A DNA stretch of 64,000 nucleotides from Heligmosomoides polygyrus polygyrus (GCA_947396885.1 OX377204.1:39579975-39643974); one strand, 5' to 3'. Shown: positions 51,301 through 58,736, counted from the first letter of the stretch. Numbers and translations: made by a program. Notes: generated from the sequence alone by a model not told the origin.

Positions 51301-53159
51301 TGCGGACTGATGGATCACCTTCTCGTTAATCGCCCCTTCAGCATGAGCACCTTCCGCGCAGTTCGATCTCCCGACCTTCGCGTTCGTTTCCGCGAAGCCT
51401 TGCGAGTCCCCTTCTGGGACTGCGATGGCGTGAGAAGCATGTGTTACCTCGCTCGACTTCGACAGCTTAACCTTAGAGGAACGTTCAGCGAATGCGGACT
51501 GATGGATCACCTTCTCGTTAATCGCCCCTTCAGCATGAGCACCTTCCGCGCGGTTCGATCTCCCGACCTTCGTGTTCGTTTCCGCGAAGCTTTGCGAGTC
51601 CCCTTCTGGGACTGCGATGGCGTGAGAAGCATGTGTTACCTCGCTCGACTTCGACAGCTTAACCTTAGAAGAACGTTCAGCGAATGCGGACTGATGGATC
51701 ACTTTCTCGTTAATCGCCCCTTCAGCATGAGCACCTTCCGCGCGGTTCGATCTCCCGACCTTCGTATTCGTTTCCGAAAAACACTGTGCATCTTGATTTG
51801 TAGATGCCACGGTGTGACACAACTCCGTCCGCTCTTCGATTTTAGTGAGCTTCATCGTCGAACGCTTCTCACTGAAGAACGCCTGATCTCGCAAGGATTC
51901 CTCCACTGCTTTCTCAGTGTGAAATCTCCCATCGTGTCTCATGTAGATATAGCTCGTCTGTTTGTCTGCTTCAGCGTAATATTGGGCATCCTCATTTCGA
52001 GACGGCGTACAGCGAAATGCGGCTCCTTCGTCGTCGTCTCTGCGCAGTTGAAATCCTTCAGTTCGCTCACTGAAGGTTGACTGATCTTTGGACTTCGTGC
52101 GGAAAGACTGCTCCGTATTGCTGCTCTTTGATCCACAAAGCAGGCTGGATGACTTGCCCACTTCTGCAAAGCTTAGGCGATCTCCGTTCGAGATAGCTGT
52201 CGAAAGTGAAGCGTCCTGCATTTCTTCGAAGTTGGAAATCTTTGTCAACGAAGTTTGCTCGCTGAATACGAATTGATCAGAAACCTTCTGCCTGATAGGT
52301 TTCTGTGTAGAAACGCCTTCGCCACGTCTGGACAGTTCAGTATGCGTGTTAATTTCTGCCAAACTTTGGACTTCCTTCTGACGACATGAGAAAGGGTGCG
52401 CTGCTTCTTGATTTTTGTTGGATTTGCACAACTCGATGGTTGTTGTCTTCTCTTGGAAAGCAGTTTTATCCTTGATCGGCAGGGGAACCTGTTTTTCTGC
52501 TTGAGCACTGGAAATGTCCTCTTCACCTCCAGTGCTTTGTGCTTGGCCTTGCAACCGTTTCCGATTCAGAGAAGTCGACTGATTCGTGTTCGGTTTCAGC
52601 AGTCGACTCACACGCGAGGGTCTGTTTTTCTTTGAGAGCTCAATGCTGATTTCGCATTGACTCAGACTTGTGTGACTCTCATGGCTTTGCTTTTCGACGA
52701 AGCATGTCATCTTGGCTACATCAGACCTGGCTATTCTGCAGTTTGCATTCGTCTCCATGTACGAAACCGCTGTTTCTTTGATTCCTGGCCCCTCTTTGCG
52801 CGAACTCTCAGCTCCTTCCAGACATTCTTCCCCTCCTATGCGAACTTCGATTGAAGTTTCTTCGAGATGTTGCTGGTGAGCTTCCTGCGGCAGTTGTGCG
52901 CCTTGCCCCGAATTGCTGGCTTCAGGAACTTCTGTTACGAAGCCATCCGCTACCGCAGCAGCAATATTCAGACTCTGTGTCAGCCTCCTCTGGCGTTGGA
53001 TGGTTTTCTTTGCGGCTTTCTCACTCTTCGACGAGCTTTGTTCTTCCGCTCTGAAAGAAACCCAATGACCCTGGGAGAACAACATAAGAAGCAACGCCTG
53101 AAGAACCCGTACGCACTTTTGTCGCTTGGCGTCGTCTCGTGTAACTAGCAATGTCTGAT
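9220..53159 (-). CDS. ttn-1: Giant Ig/FN3 muscle protein, titin-like (partial at both ends)
   Basis: Thirty exons were joined by splice sites and phase: 53159-53117, 53050-46263, 46196-46051, 45979-45747, 44712-44492, 44395-44273, 43738-43611, 43553-43365, 43279-43126, 43060-42945, 42883-39838, 39784-39624, 39571-39455, 39361-39191, 39108-38955, 38863-38718, 36624-36492, 36434-36277, 35901-35772, 35667-35392, 35337-33628, 23445-23315, 23172-23025, 22963-22778, 22549-22448, 21854-21736, 20707-20530, 20474-20347, 20284-20186, 9367-9220. They encode about 5,190 residues: a repeat region, at least 11 complete Ig and 7 FN3 domains, and charged linkers. This fits a sarcomeric scaffold with an extensible part. 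UNC-22 (many more FN3 domains, no such linkers) and UNC-89 (few FN3) fit less well. The titin symbol rests on architecture only. No kinase domain is in the window; one would be expected beyond the left edge. The junction 45747 to 44712 is the least certain. Confidence 0.72.
9621..10667. mobile_element. Mariner-type foldback MITE (1,047 bp, TA target duplication)
   Basis: The element begins TTAGGTTGTCCCATAAGTCC and ends with its reverse complement, flanked by TA on both sides (9619-9620, 10668-10669). The terminal arms extend several hundred bases inward, so almost the whole element can fold into one hairpin. No intact transposase is present. The internal arm sequence is shared with the foldback at 28119-32280. 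Confidence 0.82.
11066..12670. mobile_element. 1.6-kb foldback element with a tRNA-like sequence in each arm
   Basis: Bases 11066-11440 and the reverse complement of about 12298-12670 are similar along their whole length (outer end CAAGGAGAGCCTCC). Both arms hold a tRNA-like promoter pair: GGTTGGCGTAGTG plus GGTCGTGTGTACGATTCC near 11230-11300 (+), and the mirrored version near 12435-12510 (-). The centre contains SINE sequence at 11895-12265. No protein is encoded. Confidence 0.65.
12088..12265 (+). mobile_element. tRNA-derived SINE (best copy)
   Basis: The head GCGCCGGTGTTGTAAG ... GCGGGTTCAAGTCCCGC ... TGGCGC can pair as an acceptor stem and carries a B-box. It is followed by the body TTTTGATCGTAACAAAACAT and CTCCAGGCTTAAACAAATGT. 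The same body recurs at 11895-11983 without a head, and diverged at 16840-16965 (-), 17040-17140 and 60548-60640. The anticodon arm is not that of a functional tRNA, so a SINE is preferred over a tRNA gene. Confidence 0.6.
13853..14799 (-). mobile_element. Degraded mariner element
   Basis: Terminal repeats (TTAGGTCGAGTCATAAATTT and its complement at 14799) are flanked by TA (13851-13852, 14800-14801). A minus-strand frame at 13863-14090 reads like a mariner transposase C-terminus ([16 protein letters not shown]). The rest is out of frame and the catalytic region is not intact. Confidence 0.65.
15319..15392 (+). repeat. tRNA-like sequence (SINE head)
   Basis: GTAGTGGCGCAGTGG fits an A-box and GTGGTTCGACTCC fits a B-box, about 40 bases apart. 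Stems are imperfect, so this is probably a SINE or tRNA pseudogene rather than a tRNA. Confidence 0.4.
16005..19468 (+). pseudogene. RTE-A non-LTR retrotransposon copy, 5'-truncated and interrupted
   Basis: Fragments of one endonuclease/reverse transcriptase polyprotein lie in order: [10 protein letters not shown] (endonuclease), [85 protein letters not shown] and TRWSD. Many stops and frameshifts occur. Between about 16540 and 17640 the element is split by unrelated sequence that contains SINE copies. The longest open part is 18480-19220. It ends near 19468 in a GATGAAGGTGAT tail. It corresponds to the minus-strand copy at 24777-27490. Confidence 0.8.
16840..16965 (-). mobile_element. tRNA-derived SINE inserted in the RTE-A copy
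   Basis: On the minus strand, GTTAGTGGTGCAGTGGGC (A-box), a CTGCC/GGCAG hairpin, and GCGGGTTCGAGTACCG (B-box) are followed by GGCGCGATAGGTTTGATCGC and AATAAAAGATCTTGCAACA, the SINE body. A second diverged copy lies at 17040-17140 (+). Confidence 0.5.
20186..23445 (-). CDS. Titin-like exons: Ig-FN3-FN3-Ig
   Basis: Eight exons. Ig: 23445-23315 ([11 protein letters not shown]) with 23172-23025 ([15 protein letters not shown]). FN3: 22963-22778 ([16 protein letters not shown]) with 22549-22448 ([14 protein letters not shown]). FN3: 21854-21736 (SIDVSWQPV) with 20707-20530 ([20 protein letters not shown]). Ig: 20474-20347 ([10 protein letters not shown]) with 20284-20186 (EEDEAEYT). Every phase agrees. 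The last exon ends EAEYT at a weak donor (GTCAGC) and is completed by VVLRNDHG in the exon at 9367. Alternative acceptors within exon 21854-21736 leave the frame unchanged. The pattern matches the C-terminal half of titin- or twitchin-like proteins. Confidence 0.86.
23690..23862. repeat. Dispersed repeat, copy 1 (left of the mariner insertion)
   Basis: The segment CCCCTGGCCCGCCCACCCCC ... CTTGCTCGAGAGTC ... GGAGATGCAGAC resembles 37150-37220 (CCGCTGGCCCCTGACACGCC ... CTTGCCTGAGAGTC ... GGAGAAGCAGAC). Right of the mariner, AACGCCACTCCGCC (about 24763) matches AACGCTACTCCGCC at about 37259. Confidence 0.5.
23865..24759 (-). mobile_element. Mariner-type transposon, 895 bp, transposase broken
   Basis: The terminal inverted repeats are perfect over 26 bp (23865-23890 and 24734-24759, beginning TTAGGGGGGCCAAAAGTAAT) and flanked by TA. 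The minus strand encodes transposase pieces in two frames. At 24197-24610 are [13 protein letters not shown] and VWVRPGE; at 24112-24441 are [10 protein letters not shown] (second catalytic Asp) and MPLTHRSRW; then [15 protein letters not shown] near 24030. A frameshift separates the parts. The N-terminal DNA-binding region appears deleted. Confidence 0.82.
24777..27490 (-). pseudogene. RTE-A non-LTR retrotransposon, nearly full-length but disabled
   Basis: On the minus strand from ATG at 27490: [20 protein letters not shown] and [10 protein letters not shown] (endonuclease N-terminus with catalytic Glu), [69 protein letters not shown] (RT palm Asp), [14 protein letters not shown] (catalytic FADD), [44 protein letters not shown] and [11 protein letters not shown]. 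The product would be a target-primed reverse transcriptase with an APE-type endonuclease. Several frame changes and stops (for example after HVVCDS near 27350) disable it. The 3' end abuts the dispersed repeat beside the mariner. Bases 27491-27918 look like its 5' leader but carry no domain. Confidence 0.85.
27919..28118. other. Assembly gap (200 N)
   Basis: An unbroken run of N of round length, so a placeholder whose true size is unknown. It sits at the left arm of a foldback element, a structure that often stops assembly. Confidence 0.99.
28758..31782 (+). mobile_element. RTE-B non-LTR retrotransposon, near-complete, with target-site duplication
   Basis: The element is 3,025 bp, flanked by a perfect 18-bp duplication (ATATCACTCGTCATATAT at 28740-28757 and 31783-31800) and ending in (GAT)n. 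One reading frame (frame of 28683) covers almost everything. The endonuclease shows [36 protein letters not shown] and TQIDYVLV, and ends at a single TAG (29613). The reverse transcriptase ORF 29763-31271 shows [46 protein letters not shown] and the catalytic [10 protein letters not shown] short double frameshift with a TGA (31269) lies before the C-terminal zone 31320-31802 ([24 protein letters not shown]). So two lesions separate it from an open ORF. It is one of three RTE-B copies here. Confidence 0.9.
31760..31784 (+). repeat. (GAT)n simple-repeat tail of RTE-B
   Basis: About eight GAT units directly before the right target-site duplication. Short tandem repeats at the 3' end are typical of RTE elements. 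Confidence 0.8.
33445..33550. repeat. Degenerate ~50-bp tandem repeat
   Basis: Two to three imperfect units of the form GGTCAT-x-TATTGGTGGTTATGA-x-C, ending in CGATATCAGTGGTTATGGATC. Intronic and non-coding. Confidence 0.4.
33628..36434 (-). CDS. Titin-like exons: Ig-Ig-Ig-Ig-FN3-FN3 and charged linker
   Basis: Exons 36434-36277 and 35901-35772 form an Ig ([11 protein letters not shown] ... [15 protein letters not shown]). Exon 35667-35392 is a complete Ig ([10 protein letters not shown] ... [12 protein letters not shown]). Exon 35337-33628 holds two more Ig domains (RVRWFKNGQ ... [18 protein letters not shown] ... [12 protein letters not shown]), two FN3 domains ([16 protein letters not shown] ... 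[27 protein letters not shown] ... [11 protein letters not shown]) and a Lys/Glu/Ser-rich linker of about 180 residues. It ends AAN-G at the donor G|GTTCGT (33627). The alternative acceptor at 35347 adds three residues (LSV) and is also in frame. The donor phase matches the Ig exon at 23445, about 10 kb away. Confidence 0.88.
35979..36101. mobile_element. 123-bp palindromic MITE
   Basis: The ends TACAATACCGCTCATAACTA and its complement, with about 33 inverted bases in all and one mismatch, enclose a second perfect hairpin (CGTCGGCGACG and complement around CTCTAGA). It lies in the intron 35902-36276 between two halves of an Ig domain. The TACAATACCGC end recurs in the large foldback at 59405-61968. 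Confidence 0.75.
36492..39784 (-). CDS. Titin-like exons: three consecutive FN3 domains
   Basis: Six exons, two per FN3 domain. FN3-1: 39784-39624 ([25 protein letters not shown]) with 39571-39455 ([15 protein letters not shown]). FN3-2: 39361-39191 ([28 protein letters not shown]) with 39108-38955 ([12 protein letters not shown]). FN3-3: 38863-38718 ([12 protein letters not shown]) with 36624-36492 ([14 protein letters not shown]). Each has the FN3 first-strand Pro cluster, the core Trp and the Y-x-F/L-R-V-x-A/V-x-N strand. The exon border falls mid-domain each time, a regular design. In such proteins FN3 domains lie in the A-band part and bind myosin or thick-filament partners. Intron 36625-38717 carries a repeat at about 36.9-37.3 kb. 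Confidence 0.88.
36900..37290. repeat. Dispersed repeat, copy 2 (uninterrupted by mariner)
   Basis: Shares the blocks listed for 23690-23862 and the block AACGC-x-ACTCCGCC that lies right of the mariner insertion there. It therefore shows what the locus looks like without the transposon. The rest of the intron (36625-36899 and 37291-38717) holds only short unsupported frames. Confidence 0.45.
39838..42883 (-). CDS. Titin-like exon: Lys/Glu-rich extensible segment plus two Ig domains
   Basis: One 3,046-nt exon. It starts after GGAATTTTTCAG at 42884 and ends at AAAG|GTAAGT. The first roughly 800 residues are Lys/Glu/Ser/Thr-rich with no predicted globular fold, for example runs such as [10 protein letters not shown] and [11 protein letters not shown]. 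This composition resembles PEVK-type or coiled-coil spring segments of titin-family proteins. The last 200 residues or so form two Ig domains: one with [12 protein letters not shown] and [12 protein letters not shown], the next with [11 protein letters not shown] and [17 protein letters not shown], ending VFNVKVK before the FN3 cluster. Short antisense open frames across it are compositional shadows. Confidence 0.82.
42945..46196 (-). CDS. Titin-like exons: three Ig domains and an Arg-rich linker
   Basis: Exons 46196-46051 and 45979-45747 form one Ig ([20 protein letters not shown] joined to ITVCHNDD, ending [11 protein letters not shown]). Exons 44712-44492 and 44395-44273 form a second ([10 protein letters not shown], joined as [16 protein letters not shown], ending [14 protein letters not shown]). 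Exon 43738-43611 encodes a short very basic segment with [11 protein letters not shown] and [10 protein letters not shown] around an acidic SSDSEFD patch. Exons 43553-43365 and 43279-43126 form a third Ig ([13 protein letters not shown] ... [16 protein letters not shown]). Exon 43060-42945 is an acidic linker. All junctions keep phase; the one between 45747 and 44712 uses a weak GTTCAA donor. The 1-kb intron 44713-45746 holds a 17-base C run (44956-44972) and nothing else recognised. Confidence 0.78.
46263..53159 (-). CDS. Titin-like exons: low-complexity modular repeat region
   Basis: A 43-nt exon (53159-53117) joins a 6,788-nt exon (53050-46263). The large exon encodes about 2,260 mostly hydrophilic residues with no Ig or FN3 fold. 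From about 52.5 to 46.9 kb it is built from 32-residue modules of two alternating types. Type A begins F-A/S-E and carries a K-V-G-R or T-x-L-S patch. Type B begins FxERxSKVKLSK. The centre is a nearly perfect 13-copy array of the 64-residue A+B pair; the flanks are diverged. Ser, Glu, Lys, Ala and Thr dominate, suggesting an unfolded, extensible or docking segment like the spring regions of titins. No function is assigned to these modules from known families. A 66-nt in-frame intron precedes the large exon and another follows it. The exon upstream of 53159 was not found in the window. Confidence 0.8.
49271..51766 (-). repeat. Tandem array: 13 copies of a 192-bp coding unit
   Basis: The block TTCGTTTCCGCGAAGC starts at 49271, and TTCGTTTCCG recurs every 192 bases up to 51767, where the next unit diverges: 2,496 bp, exactly 13 units and no indels. 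Each unit encodes 64 residues, itself two 32-residue modules ([16 protein letters not shown]... and [16 protein letters not shown]...). Units differ by only a few substitutions (Thr/Ala in FAETN-T/A-K, Ser/Leu in LSK-S/L-SE, one Arg/Cys, one Glu/Gln). The array is inside the titin-like exon, so copy number changes alter protein length without shifting the frame. Confidence 0.95.
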
Positions 53160-53732
53160 CTGAAATAGAGGAAAATGAAGTTCATGATTTCTCCACCTTA
53201 AATGGTTACTCTAGAACTCCCTTTCAGTGTGCAACAAAGAAGGTGAAGTCTGCTGAAACGGACACAGTTGTCAGAATTTCGGCCAATTTTCAATCTTTTG
53301 TTTTTTCGAGAATATCAGAATAAGCCAAGACGGTGTCTAGCCAGGCGTATCACTTGTACGAGAGTGCAACACTGGGTTAACTACAGGTGAGTTTTGCCCA
53401 CCAGTGACATTTTCCTTCTTTCCTCTAGAGCATAGCACGAGAAAAAGTGGGCAAATACCGCAGGACCACGTTGATGTTCGTAGATCACACCAGCTTTTTT
53501 GACCGATCACAGCGCTAAAGGAGTTAGAAGGAGGAGCTGAGTAGCAGCCTCTTCAAAAGACATTATTTTAGGTGTTTAAGCGGGAGGAATAAAAAAAACA
53601 AAGCGGTAAAAGTTACTGGACAAGATCACACCGAGAACCTGAACTGGAACAACGCTATAGCAAAGCCTATCTCCCCTTAACACCAGCTGAAGCACCTGCA
53701 TGGCCCATACAATCCATACCGCCCGGATTGGC

Positions 53733-53785
53733 GTTCAAGAAAAACTTTGCGACAGATTATTCCGTCGCAAACAGTCGCATATTCA
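53733..53785. repeat. Hairpin of the GCGACGG foldback family
   Basis: TTTGCGAC and GTCGCAAA surround AGATTATTCC, next to ATACCGCCCG at 53717. The same arrangement occurs at 59405-59490 and 61885-61920. Confidence 0.5.
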
Positions 53786-55844
53786 CAATTCCTCTGAATG
53801 AAGGTTTGCAGAAAGGTAAACGCCGCTCTGTTCCCCTCTTCGAGGTGCACAGCGGATATGAGCACGTCGTTATCAGCAGAACACAAAACATGGTCGGGAG
53901 GGTGCGAAATTACTCGAGCAGGGTCCCTGCAATTGGAGCAGCCTTTTCCCAAAACATACATTGTTTGAAGTCTCTGAAGCATGACATACTTTGCTGGTGT
54001 CCTATACTGTTAGCAGCTCCCGGAGCGCGTCGTGCAAAATGCATATATAATCTTTTCTTCCTTGTTTTCGTTTCTTCCTTCTTTTCTAGTGGAAGTTTCC
54101 CGTCACATTGAAATACCACAACTCTAGCAAATAGGCTGATTCTTGCGAGTGACTTGGAGGTCGCTCCTATGTACAATTTTCCCGGTGCTGGTGCTTCTAC
54201 TTGCCTAGTACCGGCCGGTGTTTTAGAGCTTAAATGGTAATAGCCGCAATTTGTCGCTGTTCCTTGCGCAGATTACGTCCTCTGCGAATGGGAGAGAACG
54301 GATTATAACCTTTTCAGCTGACATCTCGTCCAGTTCGCGGAAATGTTACAACTGCTGTAGAAAACTTAAGCGTAAGCGAAACTTAAGCGCCTGTATGTGG
54401 CTTGTAAACTTGCAAGGTTATAGCACAGCTTAATCGTCTCCGTCACAACAAATAGTTTCTTGAAGTGAGCTGCGATATTTTGTTCTCCACAAAGGCGCAC
54501 TCACAGCTCTTTTCGCTCCTCATTATTTCTAGATCATATCATATTTCTATGTCCTTCACATCAGAAACATGCCGCACCACTCAGATTTAAAAACGCCACC
54601 AAGCGATACGAGTATCAATCGAATCGGGAAAAAATTAGCCCCGCTCTATCGACCGTGTCGATTTGATGTGCATTGTGATTGCTCATGCCAGAGGCACGCC
54701 TGACATTGTAGGGCACCAACGAAGTAAGCCATCCTTGGAAGTTTTTGAAAGCATTGATGTTATGGGGGGATAAGTTGCTGCAATCGCAAAAATGTAATTG
54801 TAATTTTCGGACCATCCACTACCAAATTCCTGTAGTCTGGTAAAGATATATATATATATATATCTGCTATTTTCACGTCAAATGGGACACTTCTAAGCAA
54901 CCTGACGCCTTTCGAATCAAAACTGGACATCTTCCTGATCAGAACGAGCTCCTTTCACATTAAACTCTCTAACAGGTTATTCTTTGTCCAAGAAATTTTT
55001 TTAGAAATTTAGTTTAGAAGTTTTATTTCGCCTACCCAATAAACAAACACATTGTTTGAAGTTTTAGAAAATTCTCATTTTTATTGAAAAATAGAAAGGC
55101 GTCAATTTTTAATACTGAAAGAATCGTTATGCCCTTGTCCAAGATGTCGCGATTTTTACTCGATTGACATCAAAATTGCAAACGATGCAATGAAAACAGT
55201 TGGAGAGAAGAGAATCGTGAAGAAGAAAGCACATATATCCTCCCTTTGATGCTTCATGTAAGCAGAATTTACAGTATCAATCAAACAAAAATCGCGACGA
55301 GCTTTCCGGGTGCATGGTGCGATCTCGTTTTTTAAATGCATTCTATGACTGCGCTGGTATTGAAACAAAATTTAATTTATTGTTTTTTCTCAAAATATAA
55401 AATTTTTACAAAACTATTAACTCATTCAGGCAGCTCGACTAAAAAATTTGCAAGAAAGTTGTACCAAATTTTCCCTGAACAACATTTTTCTAACCATCTT
55501 TGGTAATTTGCAGTCCACCCTGTAAGAAGCTCACTTCAATTTGCAAAACCTTCACTTTGATTTCAGAAGCATCGAGTTTGTTTAAGAAGAATGTCGAATT
55601 TGACGTTCAGAGCTTGCGACGGTTTACGACGGATTAAAGCCTGAAACGGCATCTTCCGGCACCGCGATCTGTTATTTTCCTTCCCAACGTGTGGGCCCCA
55701 CGTCCGCACTATTGTGTGAGCCGCGCCGAGGGACAGTTGTCGGATGCCGCTGCGCTCCGTCGCTCGCAAATATGGCCGTAGTTTTCGGTTGGCAGCGTGC
55801 ACTGCGGCACCTTGTCGCCGAGAACTGCGGCTACATTCGCTTAA

Positions 55845-56285
55845 TCATGAAGGTTCGAGGTCGGAAACAGAGTCTTGCGGCATGCCGATGAACCTCGGCT
55901 TTTAACGCGGCGAGATGCCGAAGGGAATCACTGTAAGCAACTGTTGCGCTGTCTAGAGGGACTGCCCCGTAAGGGCAATGTCATCATCGTCCTCCGCCTT
56001 TTCGTCAGCGACAAGTGAGAGCGGCCTAAAATTTTATGAAATCGAAAAATAGAATTTTCTAGCCCTGCCCGCAGCCGAGACGGTTTGATGTGGACCACGC
56101 TCTTCAGCGGAGGGAAAAGCGGACGACGATGATGACATTGCACCTCATGAAGCGGTCCCTCTGGACAGCACCACAGTAGGTGGTGTTGCGTTCAGTAATC
56201 CCTTGCAGCATTTCGCCTCGTCAAAAGCCGCCAGGTTCATCGCGGCCGCGAACCTCTGCTTCCGGCCTGAAGGTTCGAGAAACAC
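55845..56285. mobile_element. Foldback element
   Basis: Inverted blocks pair around about 56060: AATGTCATCATCGTCCTCCG (55978) with GCGGACGACGATGATGACATT (56121-56141), GAACCTCGGCTTTTAACGCG with CGTCAAAAGCCGCCAGGTTC, and CGGAAACAGAG with CTCTGCTTCCG. An outer relative of the GCGACGG family may flank it (55610 GCGACGGTTTACGACGG; 56372 TTTTTTGACCGCGCGACGCG). Confidence 0.6.
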
Positions 56286-58206
56286 TCAAGGTGAGGGATG
56301 TGATTGGCGCCTCGCTAATGGCGGTAAAGCGAAATGCTGCAAAACTCTGTTGCAGGCATAATGCACAAGCGCGTTTTTTGACCGCGCGACGCGAACAGTA
56401 GGGTGCGTTACGATAGGTGTCTCTCATTACTGTAGGGGCGGAGCGAAGCACTCGATTACCGTAGACAGACCTGGTGCCGCGCCCACCACGGACAAGATTT
56501 CACTAGGAGATGAGGCGAGCCGAGCAGAGTGCGTATTGCCGCCGTGGAGCAGATTCCGTGCAGAACTATACCGGACCTGATTCCTTACTATTTTTTGCTC
56601 TGTATTCTTCTTTTCTGCAAGTTTTGGACCCGACAACATGTCGCCTCTGAGATTCCAATGTCGAAATGATAATCAGACAACACGTCAAGATTGTTCCTTT
56701 TTTACACTTCTTTAGTGTACGACAGCTTTGTAGCCTTCGCTCTGGCCATGTTCTCTCTTCAACTTCTCCTGCGTATTCTTTTATTGTTTTATAGTTCGTT
56801 AGTGAGTACAGTACTTATTAGCACGTGATCCTTATTGCCTTCGTTAAAGTGCATAATAAGATGACCCCCAGCAGGAGTCACTCAGAGCCCAAAGCATATA
56901 AAATCTAAAAGAGAAAAAAAAGCAAGAAACGAATAAACTCGTCAATCACCATTCTACGATAGAAAGTCTGCTCCACGTTGCATGTTGTTCTCTGTTCGTC
57001 CGTTGCACTTCACCCAAGGCGGGCTCAACAACCCGCCACGCTACCGTAATTGGGGGCGGTGGCGCGCTACCGTGACCCAGGAAAACACCTAACGTACGAA
57101 CCCAAGTTTTCCGCTGTGAATTCTCTGTTATGTAAGTCGTTGATGGATTCGACCTCTGGAAAACATGCAGTCACCTTTCTCGTCCGCTGATGTGGTTGAG
57201 GTTGTCTGCGTAGGGCCAACTAAAACAAATCTCGATTGCTACAATACTGGACGCAGTGTCAACACTAACAAAACATAATGAATCAGCGAGATCAGAAGAA
57301 GGAAGAACAGCATGCAATACACACCACATGCAAACACAAGCAGCAGTATTTGTAAACTGCACTTACCATGTCGAGTTTGTTAAAACATAAACAAACAAAC
57401 CGCTGCCGCTGTTGAAAGAGTCCTTGGCGTGCCTGAAATTATCTGAACCCTTTTTGAAAAATAAGAGAAGCATTTAATTCCGTAAGCATGAGGCTCGTAT
57501 TGTATAACGACAATGAAAAGCAGAAAACGATTCAGTAGAGATGAATGAACGGGTTGCTTTTTAAAGTGCGAAAGGAGAGTGTAGGCACGAATGGCTTATA
57601 TGTAAGTGATGGCGGTTTATAGTAGTTGTCGTTGTAGCTGTTTAAACTCTACTTTCAACATCTCAAAGCTTGTTTATGATTACAAATTAGAAGGTTCGCT
57701 ATATCAACAGCCCGCAGAATAGAAGCTGGTCTTCTAGAAAGAGGAAGCCTCATTCACCGCTGTCAGTATGTTTCGTTCATATTCCACCCTATTGTATCAA
57801 CATCGAAAGACACTTGCAGGAAGCTCCAAGGCAGTGATTTGTAGGGTGTTGCTGGCTGCACCAAATCTATATGGCTTATATGTCATACCTTTGGATAGCA
57901 TCAAAAAGGTTAAAGGCCGGCATAAAGCAATTCTTCTTAGGATGCGACATCCGCATCCTACTTCATCCTACATCCATTCCTCTCCTCGCTCCCACACGGT
58001 GCGGCGTTGCTAATCTGAGGTTCCGCCGTATTTCTGCGTTCGTCTTCTTCCAAGAGCACTTGGCTCCATCGGCATCTCAGAAGAGCAGTCTCTAGTGGCA
58101 AGGCGACAAATACTATACTACGCAGTTTTAATTTGCTACTTCTAGAGGTGAATTTGCTGTTCTTTTGGTACGCGTTCGTTCGGTTTCCGCCAGTACAATC
58201 GATAAC

Positions 58207-58736
58207 ATGCCGTCTCTTGCAGTGAACAAGAAGGGAAGATCAGCTGAGCCCGAACAAGAGAGTGATCGCCTGCGAGCACTGTTGCAAAGCGGAAAAGTTC
58301 CAACAAAGGGGAAGATGGTTATCGAGCTTCTGATGGAGACCCGAGCCGAAGTCAAAAAGAGCTGACCAAGAGGAACGCGGAGCTGCTGGAGGAGGTCAAA
58401 AGTCTGAGGGAGAAGAACACGTTTTTAAAAGAAAAACTGAAGACGCAGCTGTCGGAAGAATCTGTTAGAGAGGATTCTAGGCCTGAGGATAATGAACTTA
58501 GGCGATCTATAGTTTTATCCAACCTGTTTGAATCGTCAGCGGCTAGCTCGTTAGCTAGAAATTGTCATGACTTTGACTGTGTTTATAGGATTCTTGATTT
58601 CTTAGGTGTTGAATGTAAGCCTACAGCTGTTTATCGCATGGGGCGGCCGCAACAGAACCAGCCAAGGCTGGTAAAAGTTGTGCTCCCTGCCAGCCGATTC
58701 CAGGCTGATGCTGTTAGAACTGCAACTGTTTGTTGA
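58207..58736 (+). pseudogene. LINE ORF1-like protein remnant with one frameshift
   Basis: The frame from ATG 58207 (MPSLAVNKKGRSAEPEQESD ...) stops at 58364. The adjacent frame continues with a coiled-coil-type stretch (KRNAELLEEVKSLREKN), then RRSIVLSNLFESSA, RILDFLGVEC, AVYRMGRPQ and RLVKVVLPASRFQ, ending at TGA. The latter half resembles nucleic-acid-binding ORF1-type proteins of non-LTR elements as I recall them from nematodes. No reverse transcriptase follows, so the copy is truncated. Confidence 0.55.

Noticed and set aside
49271..51766. CRISPR-like array
   Set aside because: Regular spacing but no unique spacers; the whole 192-bp unit is coding and repeated, and the genome is animal.
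49288..52080. 930-residue open frame on the plus strand across the 192-bp array
   Set aside because: It is antisense to the titin-like exon. Because the unit is 192 nt (64 codons), one stop-free unit makes the whole array stop-free in that frame. It has no domain and ends where the array ends.
53677..54176. Open frames on both strands near 53.7-54.2 kb as upstream titin-like exons
   Set aside because: They overlap foldback-family hairpins and contain no Ig, FN3 or module-repeat pattern.
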